NCBI GenBank assembly: GCA_964361185.1
Contig: CAYHZS010000001.1
Location: forward strand, 1-48,043
Direction of reading: 5' to 3'
Length of the DNA stretch: 48,043 nucleotides
From: JBAZYZ01 sp964361185
Lineage (GTDB): Bacteria > Patescibacteriota > Minisyncoccia > Phycocordibacterales > VMEP01
The number at the start of each line of letters is the position of its first letter. Positions within the stretch are counted from its first letter, which is position 1. The position numbers were made by a program, and so were the translations under genes. Positions 1 to 8,247 of the stretch are shown here, one piece after another. Under the pieces are notes generated by a model that made no database searches, was not told the origin of the DNA, and worked only from the letters and a program-made list of their open reading frames with translations.

Positions 1-1545
1 AACGGTGAGATATATAATTATAAAGAATTACGGGCAGGGCTTGAAAAAAAGGGGTATCGTTTTTCCACCGGCTCCGATACCGAGGTAATATTAAAAACAT
101 ACATAGAGTATGGCGACGAATGCCCTAAATACCTGGACGGGATGTTTTCTTTCGCCCTATGGAATGAAGAAAGCAATGAGCTGTTCGTGGCACGGGACAG
201 ATTCGGCAAGAAACCTTTCTATTATTCAATTGAAAGTGAGACTCTTATTGTTGCTTCTGAAATAAAAGCTATTTTGGCATCCGGAATAAATGGGGAAATC
301 GATTTGAGTGCTGTAGATAACTACCTCACTTTAATGTACATACCACCCTGGAAAAGCGTGTACAAAAATATACATGTCCTTCCACCCGCCCATCGGGGGG
401 TTTTCAAAAATGGGAAACTGGAGATGTCCCAATATTGGAAACTTGAGAATAAGCCGATAAATGTTTCCTATGAAGACGCCAAGGGGGAAATAAAAAGATT
501 GTTTGAAGAATCAGTTAAAAAAAGAATGGTGTCCGACGTGGAAGTCGGGGCCCTCCTTTCTGGCGGCGTCGACTCGACTCTTGTATGTACGTATGCCCAG
601 AAATACTCAAATCACCCCCTTAAAACATTTTCTGTAGGATATGAAGGTTATATAAATGAGCTCCCCTACGCCGAGGAAGCCTCCAAAAAAATAGGCACCG
701 AACATCATACCCTGCAAGCTAAAGGCAATCTTACCCACGAACTTGAAAAGGTAATTGAATACATGGACGAGCCTCATGCCGATTCGTCCAATTTCCCGCA
801 ACACCTAATATCCGAACTGGCTTCCACAAAAGTAAAAGTCGCGCTGTCCGGCGACGGAGCCGACGAACTGTTTATGGGTTACGGCTGGTATTGGAAGTAC
901 TGGAACGTTCAGAAGCACGTACAATTTATAAACGCTCTTTTCTCAAACCCCTTTAAAGAGCACCTGAAAAATCTTTCAGTCTGGAGCAAGAAAGACAGGG
1001 TGGAATTGTGGAAGGATTCATCCTTCGTAAACAATGATGTAATAGGGCAAGCTCAATCGGTAAGAAAAAATAATATAAAAAAAGTTAATCTTTTTGACCT
1101 TACGACATATCTGCCGGGGCAGCTCCTTTCAAAAATAGACCGTACTAGCATGATGCATTCTCTCGAAATACGCTCCCCTTTCCTTGATTACAAACTAGCT
1201 GAATATGTATACAATCTCCCTGAAGAATACAAGCATAATAAGAAAGAAGGGAAAATAATATTGAAAGACATCCTTTCAGAGTTCATGTCAAAGGAATTTG
1301 TTTACCGTAGAAAACAAGGGTTCGGGGCTCCGGTTCCAGCTTGGCTGAAAGACAAAAAGATGAAAAAGTACGTATGTGATAAATTAAATAGCGGGGCCAT
1401 GGTATACAATTTTTTAAAGGAGGAGAAGGTTAAATCAGTACTTGGGGAATTTTATGACAATAAAAACGAAAAAGTTCACTATAAGATATGGTCCCTTCTT
1501 TGTCTTGAGTTGTGGCTACAAAGCCATAAAAAATATCATGTTTAA
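1..1545 (+). CDS. asnB: Asparagine synthase (glutamine-hydrolysing)-like amidotransferase, 5' end outside window
   Basis: The reading frame is open from base 1, so the true start lies upstream and 514 residues are visible. The N-terminal part is the end of the class II glutamine amidotransferase domain (YLDGMFSFALW and RDRFGKKPFYY are typical). The second half is the ATP-pyrophosphatase synthetase domain with the PP-loop SGGVDST and the later LSGDGADELFMGY motif. The family moves glutamine ammonia onto an aspartate-like carboxylate through an acyl-adenylate. Standing upstream of two glycosyltransferases and overlapping the first by 8 bases, this copy probably amidates a uronic acid or similar group in a surface glycan rather than free aspartate; that role is inference. 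The catalytic Cys1 cannot be checked because the N-terminus is missing. Confidence 0.93.
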   Translation, partial: NGEIYNYKELRAGLEKKGYRFSTGSDTEVILKTYIEYGDECPKYLDGMFSFALWNEESNELFVARDRFGKKPFYYSIESETLIVASEIKAILASGINGEIDLSAVDNYLTLMYIPPWKSVYKNIHVLPPAHRGVFKNGKLEMSQYWKLENKPINVSYEDAKGEIKRLFEESVKKRMVSDVEVGALLSGGVDSTLVCTYAQKYSNHPLKTFSVGYEGYINELPYAEEASKKIGTEHHTLQAKGNLTHELEKVIEYMDEPHADSSNFPQHLISELASTKVKVALSGDGADELFMGYGWYWKYWNVQKHVQFINALFSNPFKEHLKNLSVWSKKDRVELWKDSSFVNNDVIGQAQSVRKNNIKKVNLFDLTTYLPGQLLSKIDRTSMMHSLEIRSPFLDYKLAEYVYNLPEEYKHNKKEGKIILKDILSEFMSKEFVYRRKQGFGAPVPAWLKDKKMKKYVCDKLNSGAMVYNFLKEEKVKSVLGEFYDNKNEKVHYKIWSLLCLELWLQSHKKYHV

Positions 1546-2689
1546 AATCTCAAGCGCCTATCAGGCATACAGAAATAAAATAACCAACAAGCTGTTCGGC
1601 ACCGTACATATGGAGGCTCAGGGAAAGAGAAGAGGGTATGTACTGATTTCTTACATAACAGAACCTTTTACCATAGCTCCCTGGGAACCACTTTCGAATT
1701 TCCATACAAATTATTGGGAATGCTATGAAATTGCGCGACTTTTTACAGAAAAAGGTTATTCGGTAGATATAATAAACGCCAAGGATAAAAATTTCATTCC
1801 GAAAAAGCCCTATACCGCGTGTGTGGACGCAGAGAATAATTTAGAGCGCTTTTCGCCTTATCTGCCGAAAAACTGCAAGAAAATATTTCACATCTTAATC
1901 TCTCACTGGGAAGAGTATAATGAAGCTGAAAATAAAAGGCTTCAGGAGCTTAAAATAAGGCGCGGAATAGAACTTAAGCCACGAAGACGTATGGAGCCGT
2001 CCCGCAATGCAGAAATTGCCGATTATTTGGAGGGATTCGGCAATAATGCAATATTCAGAACATTCGTACGTTTCGGAAAACCGATATCATTCATACCCAT
2101 ATCAGCAGTGGTTAATTACAAGTTCTCGGAAAATAAAAACTTTACTGACGCACGTAAACATTTTCTCTGGATAGGTGGGGGTGGGTCGGTACTTAAGGGA
2201 CTGGATATTACCCTTGAAGCTTTCAGCAAAATGCCAAATTTACACTTACATGTCTGCGGTCCAGTATCGGCGGAAAAGGATTTTGCGGAAGCCTACAATA
2301 AAGAATTGTATGAAACTCCAAATATACATGTTTATGGACGCATTGATGTTGCCGGGAAGAAGTTTGGGGATATCATAGATAAGTGCGCCGCAATCGTATA
2401 TCCTTCCGCTGGAGAAGGGTCATCTGGCGCAGTTGTTCAAGCCATGCACGCCGGGCTTGTCCCGATAATCACTCATGAGACGGGAATACAGGAAGATTCC
2501 GGCTATATACCGCTTGAAAATCCGACCCCCCAATCAGTCTCCAAAGCAGTTCAAGATTTTGCCAATACTTCGCCTGAAAAAATCCGTGAGCTTTCGCATA
2601 AAATTTGGTTGTATGCGAGAAAACGTTACACTCGTGGTGAATTCAGTCGGACATATAAAAAATTTATTGAAGAAAAATTAGGATTATGA
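1538..2689 (+). CDS. Glycosyltransferase, GT4-like (GT-B fold)
   Basis: A cytoplasmic sugar transferase of about 383 residues that would add a hexose or similar unit from a nucleotide sugar. The C-terminal half has the GT-B nucleotide-sugar domain: GGGGSVLKGLDITLEAF begins it and YPSAGEGSSGAVVQAMHAG is the donor-binding E-x7-E region. The second glutamate of that motif is Gln here (VVQAM), a departure from most GT4 enzymes. I chose the ATG at 1538 because it overlaps the asnB stop in the compact ATGTTTAA arrangement; an earlier in-frame ATG at 1442 lies deep inside asnB, and a later one at 1610 would also keep the core. The stop overlaps the next start (ATGA), so the genes are probably translationally coupled. 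Acceptor and donor are unknown. Confidence 0.85.
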   Translation: MFKISSAYQAYRNKITNKLFGTVHMEAQGKRRGYVLISYITEPFTIAPWEPLSNFHTNYWECYEIARLFTEKGYSVDIINAKDKNFIPKKPYTACVDAENNLERFSPYLPKNCKKIFHILISHWEEYNEAENKRLQELKIRRGIELKPRRRMEPSRNAEIADYLEGFGNNAIFRTFVRFGKPISFIPISAVVNYKFSENKNFTDARKHFLWIGGGGSVLKGLDITLEAFSKMPNLHLHVCGPVSAEKDFAEAYNKELYETPNIHVYGRIDVAGKKFGDIIDKCAAIVYPSAGEGSSGAVVQAMHAGLVPIITHETGIQEDSGYIPLENPTPQSVSKAVQDFANTSPEKIRELSHKIWLYARKRYTRGEFSRTYKKFIEEKLGL

Positions 2690-3534
2690 AACCTCTTATA
2701 AGTGTCGTAATTCCCGTACACAATTGTGAAAATACCATTGGGGACGCTGTAGCCTCGATTCTTAATCAAACTTATCCAAATTTAGAAGTTATAATAGCCA
2801 ACGACAACAGCACTGATGGCACTAAAGATATTTTAGAACGTCTCGCGGAATCAAATCACAAATTAAAAATCGTAGACGTGCCGGACGACCCTGGCCGATT
2901 TGACCCAAAAACCAAGCGTAATATAAATGCGGGGTATTCCGCAAGAAATGAGGCTTTTAAATACACCCGTGGAGAATATATAACATTCCAGGACGCGGAC
3001 GATACCTCTTTTTTAAACCGCATAGAGGTTCAGTATGATCTTTTAACCAAATATGGATCAACCCATCTGACCATTGACTGGGTGCGATTTGACGAGAAAT
3101 ACATTGGTAAAAAACTTAATGTATCAACATTTCCAAATGATTTTAAAATGCTTTCACCAAAAGAGCTGTATAAGATGTCTCAAAGATCAAAAGGGCTGGT
3201 TGCAAAAATTTCAACTGTCGTTAATGAAGCAGTGCCATTCAGTTTAAAAAGAAAGAAGATTATCAACAAGCTTTTCTTCGGCTCTCTGGAAAATTATCCC
3301 GGGCAAGGCAATTCTCCCCTATTCAAACGGGAAGTTGCTGATAAGATAAGCTTCAGAAAATTATCGGAGCGGGTGTGGCCGTCTTTCATGGGCCGAGGAG
3401 CTGACAAGGATTTTAATTTCCAGGTCGCCGAAACTTTTAAAAACAGCCACGTATTATTTATCCCGCTTTATATGTGGCGGGTAAAAGACCAGAATGAGAG
3501 ATATCCTGATGGCATAGGCGAATTTTTAATTTAA
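2686..3534 (+). CDS. Glycosyltransferase family 2
   Basis: A GT-A fold transferase of 282 residues. The N-terminus ISVVIPVHNCENTI and the NDNSTDGT segment form the nucleotide-binding part, and FQDADDTSF supplies the metal-binding DxD. There is no C-terminal membrane helix, so the enzyme is probably soluble or peripheral. It is coupled to the preceding GT4 gene by ATGA overlap and is the last gene of this plus-strand group. The hairpin at 3545-3571 that follows has its T-run only on the minus strand, so it does not terminate this gene well. Sugar specificity cannot be read from the sequence. Confidence 0.9.
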   Translation: MKPLISVVIPVHNCENTIGDAVASILNQTYPNLEVIIANDNSTDGTKDILERLAESNHKLKIVDVPDDPGRFDPKTKRNINAGYSARNEAFKYTRGEYITFQDADDTSFLNRIEVQYDLLTKYGSTHLTIDWVRFDEKYIGKKLNVSTFPNDFKMLSPKELYKMSQRSKGLVAKISTVVNEAVPFSLKRKKIINKLFFGSLENYPGQGNSPLFKREVADKISFRKLSERVWPSFMGRGADKDFNFQVAETFKNSHVLFIPLYMWRVKDQNERYPDGIGEFLI

Positions 3535-3535
3535 T

Positions 3536-3571
3536 CAAAAAAAAGCTCCTCCCCATATACTAGGGAGGAGC
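3536..3571 (-). terminator. Intrinsic terminator of the radical SAM gene
   Basis: A perfect 9-bp stem (GCTCCTCCC at 3545-3553 with GGGAGGAGC at 3563-3571) with a 9-base loop is followed, on the minus strand, by an uninterrupted T run (complement of the A run ending at 3544). It lies 56 bases past the stop of the gene at 3627-5423. Confidence 0.88.
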
Positions 3572-3626
3572 GACTCGCGACAAAGCCCGGAGCTAAAAGC
3601 TTCAAGCCGGATATGGAAGGCCATGT

Positions 3627-5423
3627 TTACCTCCATTCGGAAAGAAGTCTGTTCAGGCCCAGTTTCTCAAAACGAACGCGCCAGAAAGCTGATTCTTCGA
3701 GGTATGTGTCCGTTTCCTCGAAATTACCCCTGGCTTCGGTGTAATTGCCCAGTTTCTTGTTCACGATGCCCAAGTAAAGGGCCGCCAAAGCAATGTGCTT
3801 CGGCAGGCGGTCGATAATGGCGCGCAAGTTAAGGCGTTGCATCGAAAGCTTCACCGGATTTTCGATTCTTGCTATGCGTTCGTAGTTGACAAGATAGTCC
3901 ATCATGAACCACACGTCCGGCATTTCTTCCCGCGAGGGAATACAATCGGAGCACGAAGGGTCAAGAACATGCGGGTTGAAAGCGCTTAGTTCTGTTTCAC
4001 GCCTTTCCTTAAGGCGCTGGCCTCCCGCCGGACCCACAAACATCTTAGAGGACAGGACCGTGTGCTCATCCGTAAGTCCCCTGTCCACCATCGTCTGCGC
4101 CATCGCGGTGCCGCCAAAGGGAGACAGGATTTGAATCGGATACCAGTCAAGCTCGATTTCCCTGGCCAAATTAATGGTATTCCAGATTTTTCCCACGGTT
4201 TCATCCGGGAACCCGACCATCAGGAACCCTTTGGCAAAAACACTTGGATACTCTTTCATCAGTTCGCCGACCCGCCGGAAATGTTTCACTCCGGAAGGCT
4301 TCTTAACCGATTTAAGAATCTCTGGGTCACCTGATTCAATGCCGAAACTAAGCCCGATACAGCCGGACTCATAAGCGGCCCGCATCACTTCTTTGGTGGT
4401 AACGGACGCTATGACTCCATTTGAGGCGTCCCATGTAATCCCCAGGTTCCTTCGGATGATTTCATTGAACATTTCCACGCAATCCGGACGGAACAGGTCG
4501 TCATCAAGCCACATGAAGTGTTTGATTCCGTAATGTTTCGCCAGGCGTTCCATCTCATCCACGACCACAACTGACTTTCTTTCGCGCACTCCGCTTCCGT
4601 TGAAACTATGCACCGAGCAGAATGTGCATTGGGCTCGGCACCCGCGATTGGCCAAAATGGTACTTACTGGCGGATTGCCTATTAGCCAGCGGTATACGCC
4701 GATTTCGCCCCACTTGCCGTTCTCGCCCAAAGGCAGGTCGTCGTAATCCGGAGAATAATTCAATTTATCTCCGTCCGGGAATATCCGACGCTCAATGTAA
4801 AGGTATTCCCCTCCGTCGATAATGCCAGTCTGGGTCAGGCGGTCTTCCGTAATTTTACCGTTCGCGAAATCGATGAAGTTTACAAATGCTTCGTCGGCTT
4901 CGTAGGCGATAACCGCGTCAATGTTCGGAATTTCTTCCAAAACCAGTCGCGTATTGTTCGAGGCGTGAACCCCGCCAACCACTATCGGCACACCGGGAAA
5001 AGACATCTTAGTGTAATCCACAACCGCCCTCAAAGAAGTGTGGGTTGCGGAAAACATACAGCTGACACCGACCAAGTCCGGCGCGAAAGACTCTACGGCG
5101 CCCTCAAGCATAGTCTGCCAGCGCTTGTAGTCAAACACCTCATCCTTCACGTGGGACAGAACCTCAAAATTGAGATCAATGAGCCTGGTCGTATAGCCGG
5201 CCACCCGCAAATCACGCGAGAGCAGGCCAAGCCCGTAAGGCGGGAAGCAGGGATATCTTTTCAATTTGGCGGTTGCCAGATCGAAATCGTCCTCGCCCAC
5301 CTGCGGGATGTTTATCAGAAGAATCCTCCCGCACCCGTTAGGAAAGAGCTTTTTAACCCTGCGGGCCACCTGTCCTTGAATTACGTCATCGGAATTCTTA
5401 ATCTTAAAAGTAGCGGTATTCAC
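3627..5423 (-). CDS. B12-binding-domain radical SAM protein
   Basis: A 598-residue enzyme. Residues 33-190 form a Rossmann-like cobalamin-binding domain (ILLINIP, PPYGLGLLSRDLRVAGY, GVPIVVGGVHAS). The radical SAM cluster motif C262-x3-C266-x2-C269 (GCRAQCTFCS) follows, and then the SAM barrel with MWLDDDLF and GIESGDPEIL. The C-terminus has a helical, TPR-like stretch around HIALAALYLGIVNKKLGNY. Family members methylate or rearrange unactivated carbons; this substrate is unknown. The start is GTG, fixed by AGGAGG seven bases upstream. The gene is monocistronic, with its own promoter and terminator, and is visibly GC-richer than its neighbours, which suggests separate acquisition or distinct expression. 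CPR bacteria usually lack cobalamin synthesis, so any B12 would have to be scavenged. Confidence 0.9.
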   Translation of the reverse strand: MNTATFKIKNSDDVIQGQVARRVKKLFPNGCGRILLINIPQVGEDDFDLATAKLKRYPCFPPYGLGLLSRDLRVAGYTTRLIDLNFEVLSHVKDEVFDYKRWQTMLEGAVESFAPDLVGVSCMFSATHTSLRAVVDYTKMSFPGVPIVVGGVHASNNTRLVLEEIPNIDAVIAYEADEAFVNFIDFANGKITEDRLTQTGIIDGGEYLYIERRIFPDGDKLNYSPDYDDLPLGENGKWGEIGVYRWLIGNPPVSTILANRGCRAQCTFCSVHSFNGSGVRERKSVVVVDEMERLAKHYGIKHFMWLDDDLFRPDCVEMFNEIIRRNLGITWDASNGVIASVTTKEVMRAAYESGCIGLSFGIESGDPEILKSVKKPSGVKHFRRVGELMKEYPSVFAKGFLMVGFPDETVGKIWNTINLAREIELDWYPIQILSPFGGTAMAQTMVDRGLTDEHTVLSSKMFVGPAGGQRLKERRETELSAFNPHVLDPSCSDCIPSREEMPDVWFMMDYLVNYERIARIENPVKLSMQRLNLRAIIDRLPKHIALAALYLGIVNKKLGNYTEARGNFEETDTYLEESAFWRVRFEKLGLNRLLSEWR

Positions 5424-5430
5424 CGTCAGT

Positions 5431-5436
5431 CCTCCT
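5431..5436 (-). promoter_or_regulatory. Strong Shine-Dalgarno site AGGAGG
   Basis: AGGAGG on the minus strand, with a 7-base spacer to GTG at 5423-5421. It decides the GTG start of the radical SAM gene and contrasts with the leaderless genes elsewhere in the window. Confidence 0.85.
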
Positions 5437-5540
5437 AAAAATTGGTTTTAACCTCTTTGACTTTCAATGTGCGAAGCGATGCCATAGAATCGGCAATTGG
5501 GGTCTATTAACCTCCAAATATTCCGCTTTTATCTACGAGA

Positions 5541-5568
5541 ACTATAAACTATCCGCCCAAAATAGCAA
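5541..5568 (-). promoter_or_regulatory. Candidate sigma70-type promoter for the radical SAM gene
   Basis: On the minus strand TTGCTA (5568-5563), a 16-base spacer and TATAGT (5546-5541) lie about 118 bases upstream of the start, giving a long leader that carries AGGAGG. The -10 matches consensus at five of six positions and the -35 at four of six. Prediction by eye only. Confidence 0.5.
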
Positions 5569-5606
5569 GTAAGAAACACTTTGTATCTAATGTCAATAAA
5601 AGCTTT

Positions 5607-6422
5607 TTAAAAAATAGAGTTCACGGCTCCCCCGTCTATGACTAGACACGAACCGGTTATGAATTTCCCTTTGTCTGAAGCCAAGTAAACTGCCAAATTA
5701 GCCACATCATCAAGCTCAACAACTCCGCCCAAAATAGTTTTGCTGGAGATTTCTTTCATTATTTTTTCTTCGGCCTGCTTGAATGTGCTACCTTCCCTTT
5801 TCGCCCTATCGGCTACATCTTTAACCCAGGCACCGCCTTTGACCGTGTGCGGACAAATTGCATTTACTAAAATCCCATATCTACCCCATTGATTAGAAAG
5901 ATATTTGCTCAAATGAATCATCGCGGCTTTCATCGCCCCGTAGTGAGGAATGAAATTGCCAGGCCGTTTCCCTGAGACACTTGCCATATTGATAATGCGG
6001 GCGCATTTGGACTGGCGGAGTAACGGCAATGCTTCCCGGCTGAACCTCACCATGCTCATGAGATTAATATCAAAAACCTCCTGCCAATCGGAATCGTTAA
6101 GTCCTTCAAAATTGGCGAACTTGAGCGCTCCTCCTATATTATTAACCAGAATATCCAAACGCTTAAAATCTTTTTTAATATCTGCCACCGTATCTTTTAC
6201 CTGTCCGGCATCAGTCGCGTCCGTCACGTACCCCCGGCATTTTGCTCCAGTTTTTTTAATCAAAGCAACCGCTTTGTTCAAATCTTTTTTAGATCGTCCA
6301 CAAATAGCAATAGAGGCTCCTTCTGTTGCCATGGCTACGGCTATGGCAAAACCAATACCACGGCTGCCACCGGTTATAAAAGCAACTCTTCCTTTCAGTT
6401 CTGTTCCTTTTGATTTATTCAT
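5607..6422 (-). CDS. SDR-family oxidoreductase
   Basis: A classical short-chain dehydrogenase/reductase of 271 residues. The cofactor motif TGGSRGIG is at residues 17-24, NNIG (94-97) stands in for the usual NNAG, the catalytic serine is near 148-150 (MASVSG), and Y161-x3-K165 (YGAMK) completes the active site. The family interconverts alcohols and ketones with NAD(P)H. It is the third gene after the two transketolase halves, nine bases from the second, so it probably reduces or oxidises a product of that transketolase, such as a branched or chain-extended sugar; that is inference from context. Homology to 3-oxoacyl-ACP reductases is a less likely reading here. Confidence 0.9.
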   Translation of the reverse strand: MNKSKGTELKGRVAFITGGSRGIGFAIAVAMATEGASIAICGRSKKDLNKAVALIKKTGAKCRGYVTDATDAGQVKDTVADIKKDFKRLDILVNNIGGALKFANFEGLNDSDWQEVFDINLMSMVRFSREALPLLRQSKCARIINMASVSGKRPGNFIPHYGAMKAAMIHLSKYLSNQWGRYGILVNAICPHTVKGGAWVKDVADRAKREGSTFKQAEEKIMKEISSKTILGGVVELDDVANLAVYLASDKGKFITGSCLVIDGGAVNSIF

Positions 6423-6431
6423 AACTATATT

Positions 6432-7310
6432 TTAGTTAATGAATTTTCCAATTCTCCGCTTTATTCCGTCAGGGGTCAGTTTAAGAAATTCATCCTGTTC
6501 GCTCTCGGTGCCGTAGTTGCGCAAAAACTCCCTTGGCACTCCAATAAAAAGCGTTTCCACTTTCCGTCCCGCGACAGCCTCGGCCACATCAAGCGCCAGA
6601 GCTCCGCTGTAATACGGCTCGCAAATAACTATTTTATCCCCACAAATATTATTACGCAATGTCTCTCCATCGAAAGGATGCAGGGTCGTATAGTAAAGAA
6701 TGGTGACATCCATGTCCCGGCAAGCTTCTTTTACTCGGTCTAACATAGTTCCTGCGGCAATCACCGTGGCAATTCTGCCCTTCTTAATAACATTGGCTTT
6801 TCCAAATACGACATCCTCGCTATTACTATTGCTTTTTTCGCTAAGGCGGAAATAAGTCGGCTGTCCGTTTTTGTATGACTGTTTAAAAAGGCTGTCAAAT
6901 TCGGCCGCCGTACCCGGTAAAACTATCTCAATTTCCGGCACGTTCTTAAGTATACCGACATCAGCCGGGCAATGATGAGTCGATCCAAGCGCGGAATAAT
7001 CGTATGAAGCGCCCACGCTTACGAAATTTCCTCCCAACCGCTGGTAGCCGAAGTCATTTTTTATCTGCTCGAGAGCCCTCTCCACGATGAAAGGAGCAAT
7101 GGTATGGACGACGGGGACAAATCCCTGCATTGATAACCCGGCGGCCAATCCCACCGTTGACTGCTCCAATATGCCTATGTTATAGACCCTCTCGGGGAAT
7201 TTTGATAGAGCGTTGCGGAAACCGAACACCCCTATGTCGCCTAAAAACAAAACCAATTTGTCGTCAGTTTCCAAAAGTTCATCTATTGTGCGGACAAATT
7301 GTTTGCGCAT
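6432..7310 (-). CDS. Transketolase, C-terminal subunit
   Basis: A 292-residue protein corresponding to the pyrimidine-binding and C-terminal domains of transketolase. Seen in the sequence are GILEQSTVGLAAGLSMQG, with the glutamate that activates thiamine diphosphate, and GSTHHCPADVGIL. The final third is the TKC domain. It pairs with the N-terminal subunit encoded four bases upstream. Split transketolases are common in archaea and also occur in sugar-modification clusters, where they move a two-carbon ketol unit. Its place inside a glycan locus next to an SDR favours a specialised role over central pentose metabolism, although many CPR organisms have reduced pentose phosphate pathways and a housekeeping role cannot be excluded. 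Confidence 0.92.
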   Translation of the reverse strand: MRKQFVRTIDELLETDDKLVLFLGDIGVFGFRNALSKFPERVYNIGILEQSTVGLAAGLSMQGFVPVVHTIAPFIVERALEQIKNDFGYQRLGGNFVSVGASYDYSALGSTHHCPADVGILKNVPEIEIVLPGTAAEFDSLFKQSYKNGQPTYFRLSEKSNSNSEDVVFGKANVIKKGRIATVIAAGTMLDRVKEACRDMDVTILYYTTLHPFDGETLRNNICGDKIVICEPYYSGALALDVAEAVAGRKVETLFIGVPREFLRNYGTESEQDEFLKLTPDGIKRRIGKFIN

Positions 7311-7314
7311 AAAA

Positions 7315-8076
7315 TTAATCGAGCTCGCTTAAAATTTTTTTCAACTCCTCCTCTTTGGGGGACTTGTGATGCCATTCATGGTTGTTTTCCATTACATTAG
7401 AGCCGTACCCTTTAATTGTCTCCGCAATAATGGCCTTCGGCTGGCCAGAGCTTTTTTGGGAAAGCGCTTCGTAAATTTCATCATGATTATGGCCGTTTAT
7501 GGAAGAAGTTTTCCAGCCGAAAGATTCAAATTTTTTCCTCAAGTCGCCCAAAACAAGCGCCCTGTCCCCGGAATGATTGTAGTCAATTATACAATATAGA
7601 TTATCCAATTTGTGGTGGGAAGCGAGCATTGCCGATTCCCAAATCGTCCCTTCGTTTGATTCACCGTCGCCTATTATCACGTAAACTTTGCCAGGCTCCT
7701 CTTTTATTTTCATTCCGAGCGCTAGTCCCACGGCCATGGGCATGCCGTGACCTAAAGAACCGGTCGAAGCTTCTACACCTTTAATCTTATTACGGTCAGG
7801 GTGGCCGCCGAGTGAGCTGTCAAACTTGCCGAAGCTTTCCAGCTCCTCTGTCTCAATGAATCCCTTTTCCGCAAGAACAGCGTAAAGTCCGAGAGAAGCA
7901 TGCCCTTTGCTCAGAATAAGCCTGTCCCGGTCGGGGTCATCCGCTTTTTCCGGGGTAATGTTAAGAACGCGATCATACAGCACCCAGAGCAAATCAAGAA
8001 TGGAAAAAGCGCTGGGTATATGGCCTTCACCCGCCCGAGCCGCGATTTCTATGATTTTTTTCCTTAAATACTTCAT
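7315..8076 (-). CDS. Transketolase, N-terminal (thiamine diphosphate-binding) subunit
   Basis: A 253-residue protein holding the diphosphate-binding domain of transketolase. The motif GDGESNEGTIWE (residues 136-147) is the Mg-ThDP signature, and SKGHASLGLYAVLAEKG and STGSLGHGMPMAVGLALG are highly typical. It requires the downstream C-terminal subunit for activity. It is the first gene of a three-gene minus-strand operon with that subunit and the SDR. A weak -10-like TAAATT (8090-8085) sits eight bases before the ATG, and TAAAGT half-sites lie just upstream, so the transcript may be leaderless and regulated. Confidence 0.92.
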   Translation of the reverse strand: MKYLRKKIIEIAARAGEGHIPSAFSILDLLWVLYDRVLNITPEKADDPDRDRLILSKGHASLGLYAVLAEKGFIETEELESFGKFDSSLGGHPDRNKIKGVEASTGSLGHGMPMAVGLALGMKIKEEPGKVYVIIGDGESNEGTIWESAMLASHHKLDNLYCIIDYNHSGDRALVLGDLRKKFESFGWKTSSINGHNHDEIYEALSQKSSGQPKAIIAETIKGYGSNVMENNHEWHHKSPKEEELKKILSELD

Positions 8077-8093
8077 TTGAAATTAATTTACAG

Positions 8094-8127
8094 TAAAGTG
8101 ACTTTAACACGATAAAACTGTAAAGTC
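8094..8127. promoter_or_regulatory. Repeated TAAAGT/ACTTTA elements in a divergent intergenic region
   Basis: TAAAGT-g-ACTTTA (8094-8106) is a 13-base inverted repeat, and TAAAGTC recurs at 8121-8127, facing GACTTTA at 8100-8106. The elements lie just upstream of the transketolase operon start and could be an operator. There is no direct evidence of a regulator in the window. Confidence 0.3.
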
Positions 8128-8163
8128 CATAAAATATTCCTACTTAAAAAACGCCACGCTGGT

Positions 8164-8191
8164 TTTACAATTCTAAGAAAAAGCATATAAT
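8164..8191 (+). promoter_or_regulatory. Candidate promoter for the methyltransferase at 8248
   Basis: TTTACA (8164-8169), a 16-base spacer and a perfect TATAAT (8186-8191). The expected start point near 8198 gives a leader of about 50 bases that consists mostly of the hairpin at 8205-8231. Confidence 0.6.
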
Positions 8192-8204
8192 GCCAGTTAA
8201 TCTT

Positions 8205-8231
8205 TATAGCCGGAACGCAGTTCCGGCTATA
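8205..8231 (+). repeat. Perfect 12-bp inverted repeat in a 5' leader
   Basis: Arms of 12 bases (centre GCCGGAAC/GTTCCGGC) flank a 3-base loop (8217-8219). It lies between the predicted start point and the ATG at 8248 and has no T run on either strand, so it is not a normal intrinsic terminator. Confidence 0.75.
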
Positions 8232-8247
8232 GCATAAAATACGCAAA

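Noticed and set aside
3545..3571. Hairpin as terminator of the plus-strand GT2 gene
   Set aside because: On the plus strand the A run precedes the stem and no T run follows; only the minus-strand reading fits an intrinsic terminator.
4965..5438. Long plus-strand open frame opposite the radical SAM gene
   Set aside because: The GC-rich antisense strand has few stops by chance; the translation has no domain pattern, and the minus-strand frame has motifs, a promoter, a ribosome site and a terminator.
5950..6435. Plus-strand open frame of 161 codons opposite the SDR gene
   Set aside because: It is a shadow of a clear SDR; no ribosome site, no recognisable motif.
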